64,000 bases of DNA from Pezicula radicicola (Eukaryota; Ascomycota; Leotiomycetes; Helotiales; Dermateaceae), in assembly GCA_003008705.1 (NCBI GenBank), contig PDUO01000015.1, positions 563,290 through 627,289 on the forward strand. Reading direction: 5' to 3'. Position 1 is the first letter of the stretch; each line of letters starts with the position of its first letter. Both the position numbers and the translations under genes were made by a program. Under the pieces are notes generated by a model. It searched no databases, was not told where the DNA came from, and saw only the letters and a list, made by a program, of their open reading frames with translations. Positions 33,146 to 43,844 of this stretch are shown piece by piece.

Positions 33146-34389
33146 GTTTTTGTAGTGATAGATAAGGAAATGTAAAGAAATGTTTTTAGTATCTTGCTGC
33201 AGTTGTCTGTTTGATAGGCGAGGTAGGTAAAGGTTTATTTGTACATCTCTTATTCTAGAAATCTAGTATAATAGACTTTGTAGGTAATGCTTCCCTATAC
33301 AGGTAGGGCTAGTAGCAAACAGCTTACATTTTCAACTATACTACAATGTGTTCTCCTTAAATAGTTGAATCTAAGCATCCTACTTACTTCTAATATCTTG
33401 CTTAATCCCGTTTATGTGACATATCCAGGCGAGGCTCCTCCTCTAGATTAACATGGAAATTCTCCTTCAAACTAGCTAAGCAGTACTTACCCAAAACTCA
33501 AGTAAGTTACCCATCCCAAGTAAGTAAATTATTTAAGCTAGGTTACTCGCTATTCTTATATATAGTTACGTACGGAGACTACATTTTACAGAGCATTTTC
33601 TAAATTCTATAGCAATTTAGAGCTTGTTTCCTAGAAATTAATTGCAAATGGAACCTAGAGTAGCATACAAAACAGCAGATATTTCAAACATTGTCACATA
33701 CGACCATAGACTGTGGAAAATAGGGCATCCCGTCCGCTCTGCCATACTCAAACCACAGATCGGCAAATTAGTAGTTGAGTGGGTGACCATCAGCGAATCC
33801 TTGCTGTTGTATGTTTTTTTATTTGCATTTTCTTTCTCTCCTTCTCTTTTGACCATTCATTCGTTGAAAAGGACTTAGTGGTTTGGATGGTGCAAAAACA
33901 AGTGTTGACTTAGTGCTGTCGTCGGCAGTACAGCACATAGTGTCGCTTAAATTACTGTCGGTTCCAATCGGTCCTCTCCACAACAACTTTATTATTTACA
34001 CAAATGACAAAAAGGATAGTAAATAAAAGAAGCAAAAATACGACACCTGAGTGATTCGAACATACAAAGTCCTACTTATAGAGACTACCAAAACTACAAG
34101 GGGAAAAAGACACTTCTCTGTAGGTAGCCCTAGGTCCCTAATCCTGCGGTGTTGTAATTCCCTTGTAAACCCTAGAAAGTATTTCTTGCAGTTGCTATCT
34201 TTTCTTGTGTGACCTCCTACAACCGTTCGGGGTGGACCACCACTGTATCCGTTACCCCTCCTATAATATCTCCTCCTCCTAATCCCTTGTATTCTTCCCG
34301 ATGTACCGCGGTCGCCGAGTGTCTCTAGAAGGTGCTATTCGGAAGAGTCGTTAGCGGAGAGGCTTAGGCGTATGTGTAGAAGAAGACGA

Positions 34390-34420
<31 letters not shown>

Positions 34421-34534
34421 GACTTGCGAGAGATCCCGTTGGCTCTATAGACTCAAGGAGCTATAGGTTCGTAGGCCAGCACCACGTACAGGTGGGAGTT
34501 CGACTTTGCTGACCCGGGGTAGGACACTATATAA
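33146..34534. other. gene-free, repeat-rich region
   Basis: No supported gene. It contains an inverted relative of the 11-kb TAACTTACTTG repeat (about 33483-33530), an AT-rich core and, from about 34240, C-rich sequence leading into the GAC repeat. The overlapping 72- and 78-codon frames at 33638-33878 occupy the same DNA on opposite strands, so at most one could be real. Confidence 0.45.
34385..34423. repeat. GAC/CAG-type trinucleotide microsatellite
   Basis: Thirteen trinucleotides in register: GAC repeats interrupted twice by AGC. Not inside a supported gene. Confidence 0.9.
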
Positions 34535-34715
34535 ATGATGAAGGGCACCACCAAATAGTGATGAAGGGCACCACCAAATAGTGATGAGGACACCACAGAA
34601 GTGATGGTACACCACACAAGTGATGGTACACCACATAAGTGAAGGGGCACCACGGAAGTGATGGTACACTATATAAGTGAAGGGGCACCACATCAGTGAT
34701 GGGGTGCACTTGCGA
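34535..34715. repeat. minisatellite, 19-bp unit with 20- and 23-bp variants
   Basis: About nine head-to-tail units begin GTGATG or GTGAAG and contain a CACCAC core. The first two are 23 bp and nearly identical (GGGCACCACCAAATA); the next is 20 bp; most later ones are 19 bp (e.g. GTGATGGTACACCACATAA). Reading frames across it are repeat artefacts. Confidence 0.9.
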
Positions 34716-35723
34716 ATGATGGAGAATATATAGGAAATTACATACCGTTTTTGCTTTGGTTTAGAGGGTTTGGCGGCGGCCTAGCTTGGGAAAGCTGGTT
34801 TTGGAGGATAAGGAGTACTAGATCTATTGAATTGAGGCCATTGGATAGTACTTGAAGGGTTGTCTTATTATAGTCATGACTGACAGAAGGTGCTTGTGAA
34901 GTACTGTACGCTAGTGGTGGGGCATTTTTTCCGGTTAAAAGCGGTGTGACCGGACCGGCCGCGGATAGCTCCGGCCCCCTTTTTTTTTCTTTTCTTCTTA
35001 ACCGAGAGTCCCGGAAAGAAAACGGTTGCTGTGAAATTCCCTGCACCTTGGCAAATTCTTGGCGAGAAAAACTTCCTATTTCGGAGGTTGTTGCGAGGCA
35101 ATTTCATGCAGGAAACTTGTAAGTAGAGGCCTAAGGCAGGAATGCCTTAGGCTATATGGGCATGGCAAATGCCACTAATATGGGCTCTGAAATCGAATTA
35201 CTAGTAATATAGGCTTTAAAATCGAATTATATAGGATTACCTATTTCCTTCTAAGAAGTTCACGGGTGCGCGCAGAGCATCCGACCATTTTTAATATAGT
35301 AAGTCTTAGATTGTTAGATTATATTTCCTCTTTCTACCCTTATTATTTATTAACTCTAAAGTATATCTAAGCTGCCCCTTGTATACTAGCCTAGAACAAT
35401 TAAATTGACTAACTTTAATCTAGCACTTCGAGAACGACTGTATAAATCTTGTGCAAGCTGCCTTACTTTTCTGTTGGCATTTTGAGGGGCCCGATGACTG
35501 TAGTGCGAATGTCTACTATTGGGTCGGCGTGGCTGTTTTAGCAACGCATTATTGACCTTTGACTCTTCCACTTATTGCATAGATACAAACACGAGGTTTC
35601 TCGACTAAGAACTGTTTCTACCTTTCAACACACAATTTTGCAAAGCCTATTTCTATTGGTATGGCGCTATACAACACAAAAATACCACAAAGCAATTTGG
35701 CTGATAAAAACAAATTTGGACCT
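34716..35723. other. gene-free region downstream of the KDEL-receptor gene
   Basis: No supported gene. Features seen: a T-rich run at about 34980-34989, a perfect 10-bp-arm hairpin at 35129-35152, and AT-rich DNA to about 35400. The right part should contain the ERD2 3'-UTR. Confidence 0.45.
35129..35152. repeat. perfect inverted repeat (10-bp arms, 4-nt loop)
   Basis: GCCTAAGGCA at 35129-35138, loop GGAA, then TGCCTTAGGC at 35143-35152. Could be a transposon end, a hairpin in a transcript or chance. Confidence 0.8.
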
Positions 35724-36949
35724 TTACTTCCATTCTGATCCATTCCCAACATGCGAACTGCTTCCTTCTTCCGCGGGCAAAATTCCGTCATCACTCCCGT
35801 CATCATCGTCATCATCTAAGATCCTAGCTAATTCATCTGGATCTTTCATCTTGGCATCCCCATCTAAATCACCCCGGGTATCAATGATTCCCTGTTCCTG
35901 ACCCTCAAACTGTCGCTGTCTCTCTCGTTCTCCAGCTAATACCCCATCGTCTGCGCTCACAGAGATGCCTCTGGAGCCCCATTTCGATTTTCCGTTTCCA
36001 TTTTGGAACCCGCCATTTGGTCGACCGTTTGTATCGTTTGCACCATCGTGATGGCTGTGAAGCGCAGGCGCGCTCTCCTCGTCCTCATCATCATTTATAT
36101 TGCCCACGATTCTCTTGCTCCCAAATATCCTCCGGAGCAGCCATCCGTTGCGCATATCATCCGCATCAACCATGCCTCCATTCCTCAACTTCACTCGTTG
36201 TCTTGAATAGTATACCCAAGCAAAGTCAACGTAAAAGGCTGTCTGAATGACACCAAAAATGATCGATACGGGATCAGGTTTGCGGTCGTTGACGTCCAGT
36301 TCACGCCAGATCCAGTTGAGAATGTAAAAGCCACGGTATGAGCCTAGGGCTAAGAGGTAGTAGGAATCGATTACGGTTGGGACGGTAGTCTGGCGGAGAA
36401 GTAAGAGTTGAGGGAGTACGCAGACGGATTCGAGGATTATAGAGAAGATCCAAAGAAGCTAAGCCAGTCAGTTCGATTCCCTTTCTTTCCAACAGATATA
36501 AAGCTTCTTTACGAACCTCCATGAAACCCCAATCCCTCTTCCTCCTGAATATCAGCATCACCAACGGCGCCCCGATAACACTAGCCCCAAGACAGAATCC
36601 GCCTAACTTCCAAGCCTTCTCCCTCTCCCTCGTTCTCGCATAGAATCTCAGCATCAAGATAAGAATATATAGCGAACTTAGTATGTAGAAGACCTTCAGC
36701 GTAAAGTTCCATAACGACCACACTGGGAAAAGGTCCAGGTAGCGGGTTATGAAGACCGCAGCGTAAAACACTTGTGTAATGAGGGAGACGCCCTCTGCGG
36801 ATTTGTTGGAGTGAATCGCCCATATCAGGATGCATTTCGAGACCGTATGGGATAGATCCCCGAGGATGCGAAATATCTAATTCAAGAGGTTAGCTTGGTT
36901 CCAGAGCTCGGGCAAGAAATCTGGATGCTCTTACATTCATGCCAACCAT
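35724..36949 (-). CDS. ERD2: ER lumen protein-retaining (KDEL) receptor with long acidic tail
   Basis: Exons 36949-36935 (MVGMN only), 36876-36517 and 36458-35724 give 369 aa. Introns are 58 nt each (GTAAGA and GTTCGT donors). Residues 1-215 are a complete ERD2 core: IFRILGDLSHTVSKCILIW, FITRYLDLF, FYILSSLYI, RDWGFMELLWIFSIILESV, PQLLLLRQT and YRGFYILNWIWRE. The protein cycles between Golgi and ER and retrieves HDEL/KDEL-bearing chaperones. The core is followed by a low-complexity tail of about 154 residues, rich in Asp, Gly and Asn (ILDDDDDDGSDDG), whereas classical receptors end shortly after TM7. Divergent from the GT31-like gene. Confidence 0.95.
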
Positions 36950-37930
36950 TTTGATGCTTCTGCGAGCTTCAGATGTTGTGATGGAAGCTTCGGAGGTGAT
37001 GAGGTTATAGATATGCGGTTCTTGAAACTGCGCCAGCCTTCGCCAGCGATTACGCGTCTACTGATACAGCGGGCAGAAGCTCGGCGCACATCACCAATCT
37101 TTTGAGATTTGCTTTCTGTTGAAGCCTGTCGTTGACTTGCAAGAGTACTTTCAAATTGACTGAAAAGGTTTCTGTGGGAAAGTAAGAAGATAGGTAGGTG
37201 GGATAGTTAATATGGGGATCAGGACAGGGTGTCGTTGACACCTGAAAAGACGGTGTCGCACCAGGCAGCGTCATAGTCCGCGGCCCGCTAATGCACTGTC
37301 AGACCTAGCGGGCGATCTTCTCTAATGTCTGTTCTTTCGTTCCATAAGTTTATTTTATATCTTCAGTCATCATTATTCAACAAAAATGTTGCTTATCAGA
37401 ATACGTATGGAGCCTAATAGTGGAGTATGGAGTAGAGACAGCTGGGGGCTCGAGCCACGAGTGTTGGCATCACGCGAATCAGAATCGCGATTTGGGCGAC
37501 GACAAGGTAACTGAAGGATCGTGCATATAAAACATTGCACTGCCCAGGTGGCCATCATACGCAGAGCATCATGTTTCTGTCTTTTGAGCGCACCTGGGGC
37601 TTTCCGACAGACTCAAGTCCAAGGAATGAGGGATATTTAGTAAACATAGTTGCAAAGATTGCCGCTCTTGCAATCTCTTTCTCCTTGCTCGTTTCCTGAT
37701 AAAGGCATCATGTTCTTGGGGTAGATGAGACACCCGAGATAGAATCAATGATGCCTCTTTTCAATCACTGATCCTCCCTGCTTCCACAATACTGCGTATT
37801 CAAGGGGTAATTTGGCGATGCATTCCAAAGCCTACCCCTAAGTAATGCAGCCCACTAGATATATTTCAGTGCACCTCAGAGTTTAGACATTCTTCCTGAG
37901 CATAAACTTTCAGCTCCCATTCTCACCATA
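36950..37930. promoter_or_regulatory. divergent intergenic region of ERD2 and the GT31-like gene
   Basis: 981 bp carry both promoters. A duplicated GATTTGGGCGAC / GCGAATCAGAATCGCGA palindromic patch lies near 37473-37501. No gene seen; frames on the minus strand here are short and domainless. Confidence 0.45.
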
Positions 37931-40579
37931 ATGCTGCAAAGTATCAGCCGGCGTGTACCAGTGCGGCTGTTGGCTATTGTGGGTGCTACATTGTTCCTCG
38001 TCTTGTACCGCGGGTCAACCAGTCGGCCATATCTCCCAGACTTCGAAGATGTCAATAGAATAGCCAACTACATCAACCATACCATTGGATATGGAAAATG
38101 GCCACCTCAACTACGGGACCATCTTTCCAACTCAGAATTGGGAGAAGCACCTCCGTTCCCTGTTTGCCCGATATGTCCAAATATAACTGCAGCTACAGCA
38201 ACAGTAACCAAAATTACAGATGTAACTTTTCCAACCCAAGCCAAACCTGGTTCTCATCTTCATGCCCCGGAGATGGCGTCTTCTTCAGGCTCCAAGACAG
38301 ACTTAACTCCTTCAACCGAGCAACAAATTATGACAAACATGCGGGAAGAAGGTATTGTCATCATATTCAAAACGGGGGCTCAAGAGGTAGCACACCTCGC
38401 GATCCACCTAGGAACAACCCTGCGATTTTTCGACCAAGAAGATATCCTATTCTTCAGTGATCTCTACGACACACTCGGTCCTTTTACAGTACGTGATGCA
38501 CTTCGGAACGTGGATCAAAATATTCGAGAGCACCATCAGGAATTTGAGATATATCGCACATTGCACAAGTATCATTCTACGGGCCAGAATCTGGAGACGC
38601 TAGTAGAAGAGAAGAATAAAGGTGACAGGAGATCTGGGTGGCTACTTGATAAGTATAAATTTCTGCATATGGTCGAGGAAACCTTTGAGATGCGACCGAA
38701 CGCAAAATGGTATGTCTTCATTGAGACAGACTCATATGTTGTATGGCCGAATCTAGTCGCTTTTCTAAGGAGACATAATCCTAGAAAGCTATTATACATG
38801 GGTAAGCTCATCAATGAAAAGATTCGGAGAAGTGAAGACTAAACAACTAAACTAACTAGGATCTGAGGTGAGCATCGCAGATCATTACTTTGCACACGGT
38901 GGCAGTGGTTATGCACTTTCGCACGCGGCAATGAACAAGCTACTCGGGCCCGCACAACCACAAGGGCTCGCAGCGTCCTGGGACACGCGAATTCAACAAC
39001 ATTGTTGCGGTGATCAAGCGTTGGGAATTGCATTGGCTGAGAAAGGAGTGGGTATTACGGTTGCACACCCTTTTTTTAATGGCTACAAACCGACAACGTT
39101 CACATATGGCCCGAAGAATCATTGGTGTCAGCCCGTTGTTACCATGCATCATACGACACCGGCCGATGTTAGCGATATTTGGCGGTATGAGAGACAAAGG
39201 GAGATGATCATGGGGACTGAAAATGTATGTGGGAATAATTTCCCCAGCTTAGTTTAAGAAAACTAATGACTGTTTAGCTTACATTATTTGCGGACTTATA
39301 CCACCATTTTGTCGAGCCTCATATCGCATTGGAGAAGGAGAATTGGGATAACCTATCTCATGGCCCCACATACACGCTGAAGGATCGGCTTGCTGATGAT
39401 AAGAAAAAGGCGAATGAGGACAAGAGAAAGGATGGCGAGGGACCTAAGAGTGAAGACGAGAAGAATAAGGAAACAAAAGACAAAAAGTCTGAGCAGGAGA
39501 AGAATGACCAAGGCGAGAGCGAAAATGAGGATGCGAACCAACAAACTGAGGAGCAAAGAAAGGAAGATCTTCACAAGAAAAAGGAAGGCCTCGAAGAAGG
39601 TAAGAATACGAAGGGCGACAAGGTACTGAAGCTGGACGGTAATCCTAATAAAGACCAAGGTAAACCTACCTATCATAATTTGACCTCGGATGAGGCAGCG
39701 AAGCTGTCTCAAACACCAGACCAGGATCGATTTTTACAAGAAGAGCGAAAGAAGCAAATGCAATTGATTGAGGTCCAAAAGAAGGACTTTGATAGAGAGC
39801 AGCAGAAGGAGGAGGGTGAGAAGAATTCAAATCAAGATGATCAAAAAGGGATAGATGAAGAGAAACGCAAGGCAGCAGAAGAAGAGAAGAAGAAAAAAGA
39901 GGAAGGTCACGGAACAGTCGAAGAAGAGCAGAGAAAGGCATCAGAGGAGAAACAAGACAAGGACCAGAAGATAGGCGAAAATGATGTAGAGGTACAGATG
40001 AAGGTAGTGGAAGAGAAGAAGGCAGAGGCAAAAACGCAAGAAGAGCAGAAGAAGGTGGATGAAATGAAACAGGCTCAAGAGGAACAGGATAAAAAGGCTG
40101 ATGAAGATAAGAAGAAAGAGGAGGATCGTAAATCAATGGACGACACAGCAGCCCGCCTCTTCGACACACTCGCAAAACGCGACATACCCTCCGATCCCGA
40201 CCTCTACGTAAGCCACCAACCACCTCCTTCCCCAACTGAGACCTCACCCCTCAGCAAACGCGAAGATATGCCTGAAAGCAAAGACGACAAAGATGACAAA
40301 GACAACTCTCATCCTCGAGAACTAACTGACGTCGAAAAGTCAGCCCACAAATCCTTCGACCACTGTCGAAAGGCCTGCGAAGCAAACAAAGAATGTTTCC
40401 AGTTCATTCACTATGACGATGTGTGTAAGCTCGGTCTTAGTTTTCGATTAGGAGAATGGAAGGACCCGAAGACGTGGGAGGGAGGTGTGAAGAGTTTGAA
40501 GAGTGGATGGCTTGTTGAACGGATAAGGAAATGGAGTGAGGATAATGCATGTCAGGAACCGAGGTGGGAATGGTATTAA
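37931..40579 (+). CDS. GT31-like type II Golgi glycosyltransferase with charged insert and PAN-like tail
   Basis: Exons 37931-38801, 38860-39224 and 39278-40579 (introns 58 and 53 nt) give 845 aa. A signal-anchor helix at about 11-27 (RLLAIVGATLFLVLYRG) predicts a type II membrane protein. The catalytic region (about 135-440) has the DxD-like FIETDSYVVWPNL, the HGGSGYALS loop and a QQHCCGDQALG segment typical of fungal GT31-like proteins. About 250 residues (450-697) of Lys/Glu/Asp/Gln-rich repeats follow, likely coiled coil or disordered. A C-terminal Cys-rich PAN/apple-like part (HCRKACEANKECFQFIHYDD, about 769-800) ends the protein. The sugar donor and acceptor are unknown. The second exon alone would be missed if only long frames were used. 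Confidence 0.88.
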
Positions 40580-42639
40580 TCAGTTTTGTGTTTGATTTAA
40601 GACCTTGTATTTTTTATGTACTGTTGTAGTGCGGTACCTACCTCACGAAAGTATTCCATTTCCAGATTTTCCTACGTGCCCCTAAAACAAGCGAGACACC
40701 ATCTTGGTAAGTAAACAAAGCAAGCAGAATTTGAGCCAAAAAGCTACAAAAAAGCAACAAGAGTAGAGATCTAGAACTCTTCCCCCAACCCCCCATNCCC
40801 CCCAAAAAAGACAGAAAAATCAGTCCCCAGAAGCAAAACTCAAATTTCTTACAGCAGGGTAGAACCGATAACTGTAACACTTCGAAGGTTTTGAAGAAGG
40901 CGAGTGGATATCGAATTATTAGTTTGTATCTTTCTGTCTTTCCAAATGTACCCTGTGTACTTGTACGACGATGAATATCGAAGAGAAGGGAGGTTCGGAA
41001 TGTATACGTGTGCGTGTGCAGGCAAGGCACAGAGAGATGTAGACGAGGCAGAGCTTGATCGTCTGCTCAAAAGGGAGGTTTGTAGATGCAGAGTATGATT
41101 GTCTGCTCGAGAGAGGGTTGGTTTTGCGCGGGCCTTAAATGTAGCGACTCTCCTTGATTCGGGAGCCTCGATATTGAGACGGGCAAAGGTGTATTGTTTG
41201 TTGATACGATGCTTCTTCTTTATTTGAAAGAGAGAAGCAAAGGAATCGAGCCTATCTGTATTATGTATCACGATAAGTTTATATCGCGACGGTGTGTTGC
41301 TACCATATATGCAGGCCAAACCATCCGAGAGGAGCGGTAGGACCAACGAGCACTATCGGATGGAATATCTCTGTTTGCTTCAAAACTTAGTATTTGAATA
41401 TTTATACTGGTGTCGACCTCGACCTCGACTTCGGCATCTCGCTTAGCCTCACATGATTTGTCTGCCATGGATCACTTGGAGTATACTTACCTTGGGTATT
41501 TAGATACATGATATTATATCGCACAAGCCGTGGTGGTAACTCCAATTGAGTGTAATATATCGGCAAACCCGAGACAGGAAATAATTCACAAATTCTAAAA
41601 GCTCTCTTGCTGACAGTTACATAGTGACATAGCTTACCATATCACCAAGACCCACACCAGCGCGCCAGCGCCAGCAACTTAACCATTTGTACAGGTAATC
41701 ATCTCTAACTGGTTCCATCGTATGTCGTAGTCAGCATTCCACACATCACACACAAGTTACAATATTGCATGTAAAGACCAAGGCTGTAAAGCGTACTCTT
41801 CCCTATGCCAACACAGCAATGGCAGCACAGTGCACAAAGCACAGCCAACACAGCCCTAATATTATAGAAAAAATAATCTCCGTAGGACATTGCCCGACTG
41901 TCCGTCCTTACAAAATACCTAGCAACAACAAACAATAATAATTAAAGAAGTAAGAGGCTGAAGGCCATACCGAACCCAAATGCGACGACATGTCCAACGG
42001 GACTTGGCAATCCCTTGTCCGTACCCGATGGGAGTGTATATGTAAGCAAAAAACAAGCGATACCTCCACGTTGATTGGCTAGTTCGCAAACCGATGCACC
42101 CTTACCGAAGCGAGGGGCCTTCTGGTGGCTCCTTTCTAATAATAAGCGATACACTAGATAGAACTGTGCCTCTTAGTGTCAGCTCGACTACACCAAGTAT
42201 GCACTGCTTAGTTTGGGGTTTACGAAGTATACTTCTTGGCATTTCGTAGGCCGCAGGTTTTACACGAAGACCGATAAGGCTCGAGTGAGGCACTGGAGGA
42301 TGTTATTATTTTGTTTTTGCACTGCCTTCATCACCCTTGTTTTGAAGGTTGGATACTCGAGTATAAGGATAGAGGTTTGGAATTGTTGATTTCGACTTTT
42401 TGTTTTCATCTTCACTACAGTTCTTCTGAGTTTACTTACTCTATCATCAATCACTTAATCACCTCTCAGTTCCCAAGTCTCAACAGCATATCCCTCGATC
42501 CTAGCAAGTAGCAGCCTTCTAAATAATAGTAACTATTTCACAACTTCTTACTCGACTTTCATTGTCGAATCTTCAACAAATCACCTCTTCAATTCAGATT
42601 CAAGAATATTCAAGCAACTCCAACATCTTCGAGGAGAAA
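40580..42639. other. long intergenic region
   Basis: 2.1 kb without a firm gene. One undetermined base (n) sits at 40797 inside a C-run. A 165-codon minus frame at 40849-41346 has an irregular, Ser/Arg-rich composition and overlaps another frame; I take it as noise. The right end is the promoter and leader of the RTA1-like gene. Confidence 0.45.
41942..42154 (-). CDS. possible small protein with hydrophobic C-terminus
   Basis: A 70-codon minus-strand frame ends in PVGHVVAFGFGMAFSLLLL, resembling the C-terminal tail of a GPI-anchored protein, after a stretch with two cysteines (VCELANQRGGIACFLLTY). No signal peptide is visible at its first Met, so if real it would be the last exon of a spliced gene. 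No family recognised. Confidence 0.25.
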   Translation of the reverse strand: MYRLLLERSHQKAPRFGKGASVCELANQRGGIACFLLTYTLPSGTDKGLPSPVGHVVAFGFGMAFSLLLL

Positions 42640-43837
42640 ATGTCCAACCTCACTCATAGTACTGGCCATGGCACAGGATCAGGAAATGCCACACTCCTGG
42701 CAAACCCTGAACTCTGTACCCTTCAAACATGCGATCTCTCTATAGCATCTTTCCTCTACCTACCTACCGTACCTGGTAACGCAATCTTCGCAGCAATATT
42801 CGCTCTCTGTGTACTAGGACAGTTATTCTTAGGGATAAGACATAAGACGTGGGGTTATATGATTGCTATGTTATTTGGTTTAGTAAGTGATTTGTGTTAC
42901 CTTTTATTCTTTTGAAATCCGTCTAGGTGCGTGGGACTTATTAAAGTGGGTTGTTTTAGGCTCTGGAAATTATAGGATATATTGCTAGAATCATGATCCA
43001 TAATTCGCCTTTCGATAATAATAATTTCCTCATCTACCTCGTCTGCCTGACTATTGCCCCTGGTACGTATCTCACCCTCTCCATTCAAAAGACTATCCCA
43101 CTAACAATCCTTCCAAGCCTTCTTTACAGCTGCGATCTACCTTTGCTTAGCTCGTATCGTCACAGTTTATGGACCTGCTCTCTCGCGCTTCGCTCCTAGA
43201 ACGTATACACTCGTCTTCTGCACCTGCGATGTCATATCCCTGGTTCTTCAAGCCCTTGGTGGAGCAATCGCTTCATCTGCAGACACAGTTTCCGGTAGTA
43301 ATCTCGGCAAGAATATCATGTTGGCTGGACTTGGCTTCCAGGTCTTCTCTCTGCTTCTCTTTGGGCTCTGTTGTGGAGAGTTTGCTTTGAGGGTTCGAAA
43401 GATGAAGGGAATGTGGGAGGTGAAATATTTGGATCTTGTGGATTCAGGACTTTTCAAGGCTTGTCTTATTGGTAAGCTGCAGCTCGTTGCTTTTGAGTTT
43501 AATGAATTGGAGGGTTAATGGATTGATAGGTCTCTTTGTCGCTTCGGTAGTCATCCTTGTTCGTTCAATTTACCGCTGTGTTGAGCTCGCTGGTGGCTTC
43601 AACAGCACCCTATTCACCTCCGACGAAGCACTCTTCATGGTCCTGGAAGGAGCCATGATCGTCATAGCCACTACCATCCTGACTATTCTACACCCAGCTG
43701 TCTGCTTTCAAGGAGCATGGCACGAAGCCAACTTCAACTTCCGGACGAAGAAGGGTAGTCGACAAACTAAAGGCGACAATGTCGGGAATGATCTTGAATC
43801 TCAAATGTCGGACGTACCTTTGGGTAATATGGCTTAA
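42640..43837 (+). CDS. RTA1-like seven-transmembrane protein (lipid-translocating exporter family)
   Basis: Exons 42640-42882, 42960-43062, 43118-43471 and 43530-43837 give 335 aa; introns are 77, 55 and 58 nt. Seven hydrophobic helices are visible, beginning IFAAIFALCVLGQLFLGI. Family-typical stretches are GYIARIM, APAFFTAAIYLCLARIV, DVISLVLQALGGAIAS and SIYRCVELAGGFN. The N-terminus has Cys residues in NPELCTLQTCDLS, typical of this group. RTA1/RSB1 relatives are fungus-specific and linked to 7-aminocholesterol resistance or long-chain-base release; the substrate here is unknown. The Met at 42640 is the first ATG in frame. The stop lies only 7 bp from the stop of the convergent RNase III gene. 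Confidence 0.92.
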
Positions 43838-43844
43838 TGAGTTG

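Noticed and set aside
34445..34709. Repetitive minus-strand frames with TITSVVYHH-like repeats
   Set aside because: Produced entirely by translation of the minisatellite.
39353..40247. Long minus-strand frames of 119 and 193 codons, Leu/Ser/Pro-rich
   Set aside because: Antisense shadow of the Lys/Glu-rich purine tract in the GT31-like gene.
40849..41346. 165-codon minus-strand frame
   Set aside because: Ser/Arg-rich irregular composition, overlaps another frame next to an ambiguous base; probably UTR of neighbouring transcripts.
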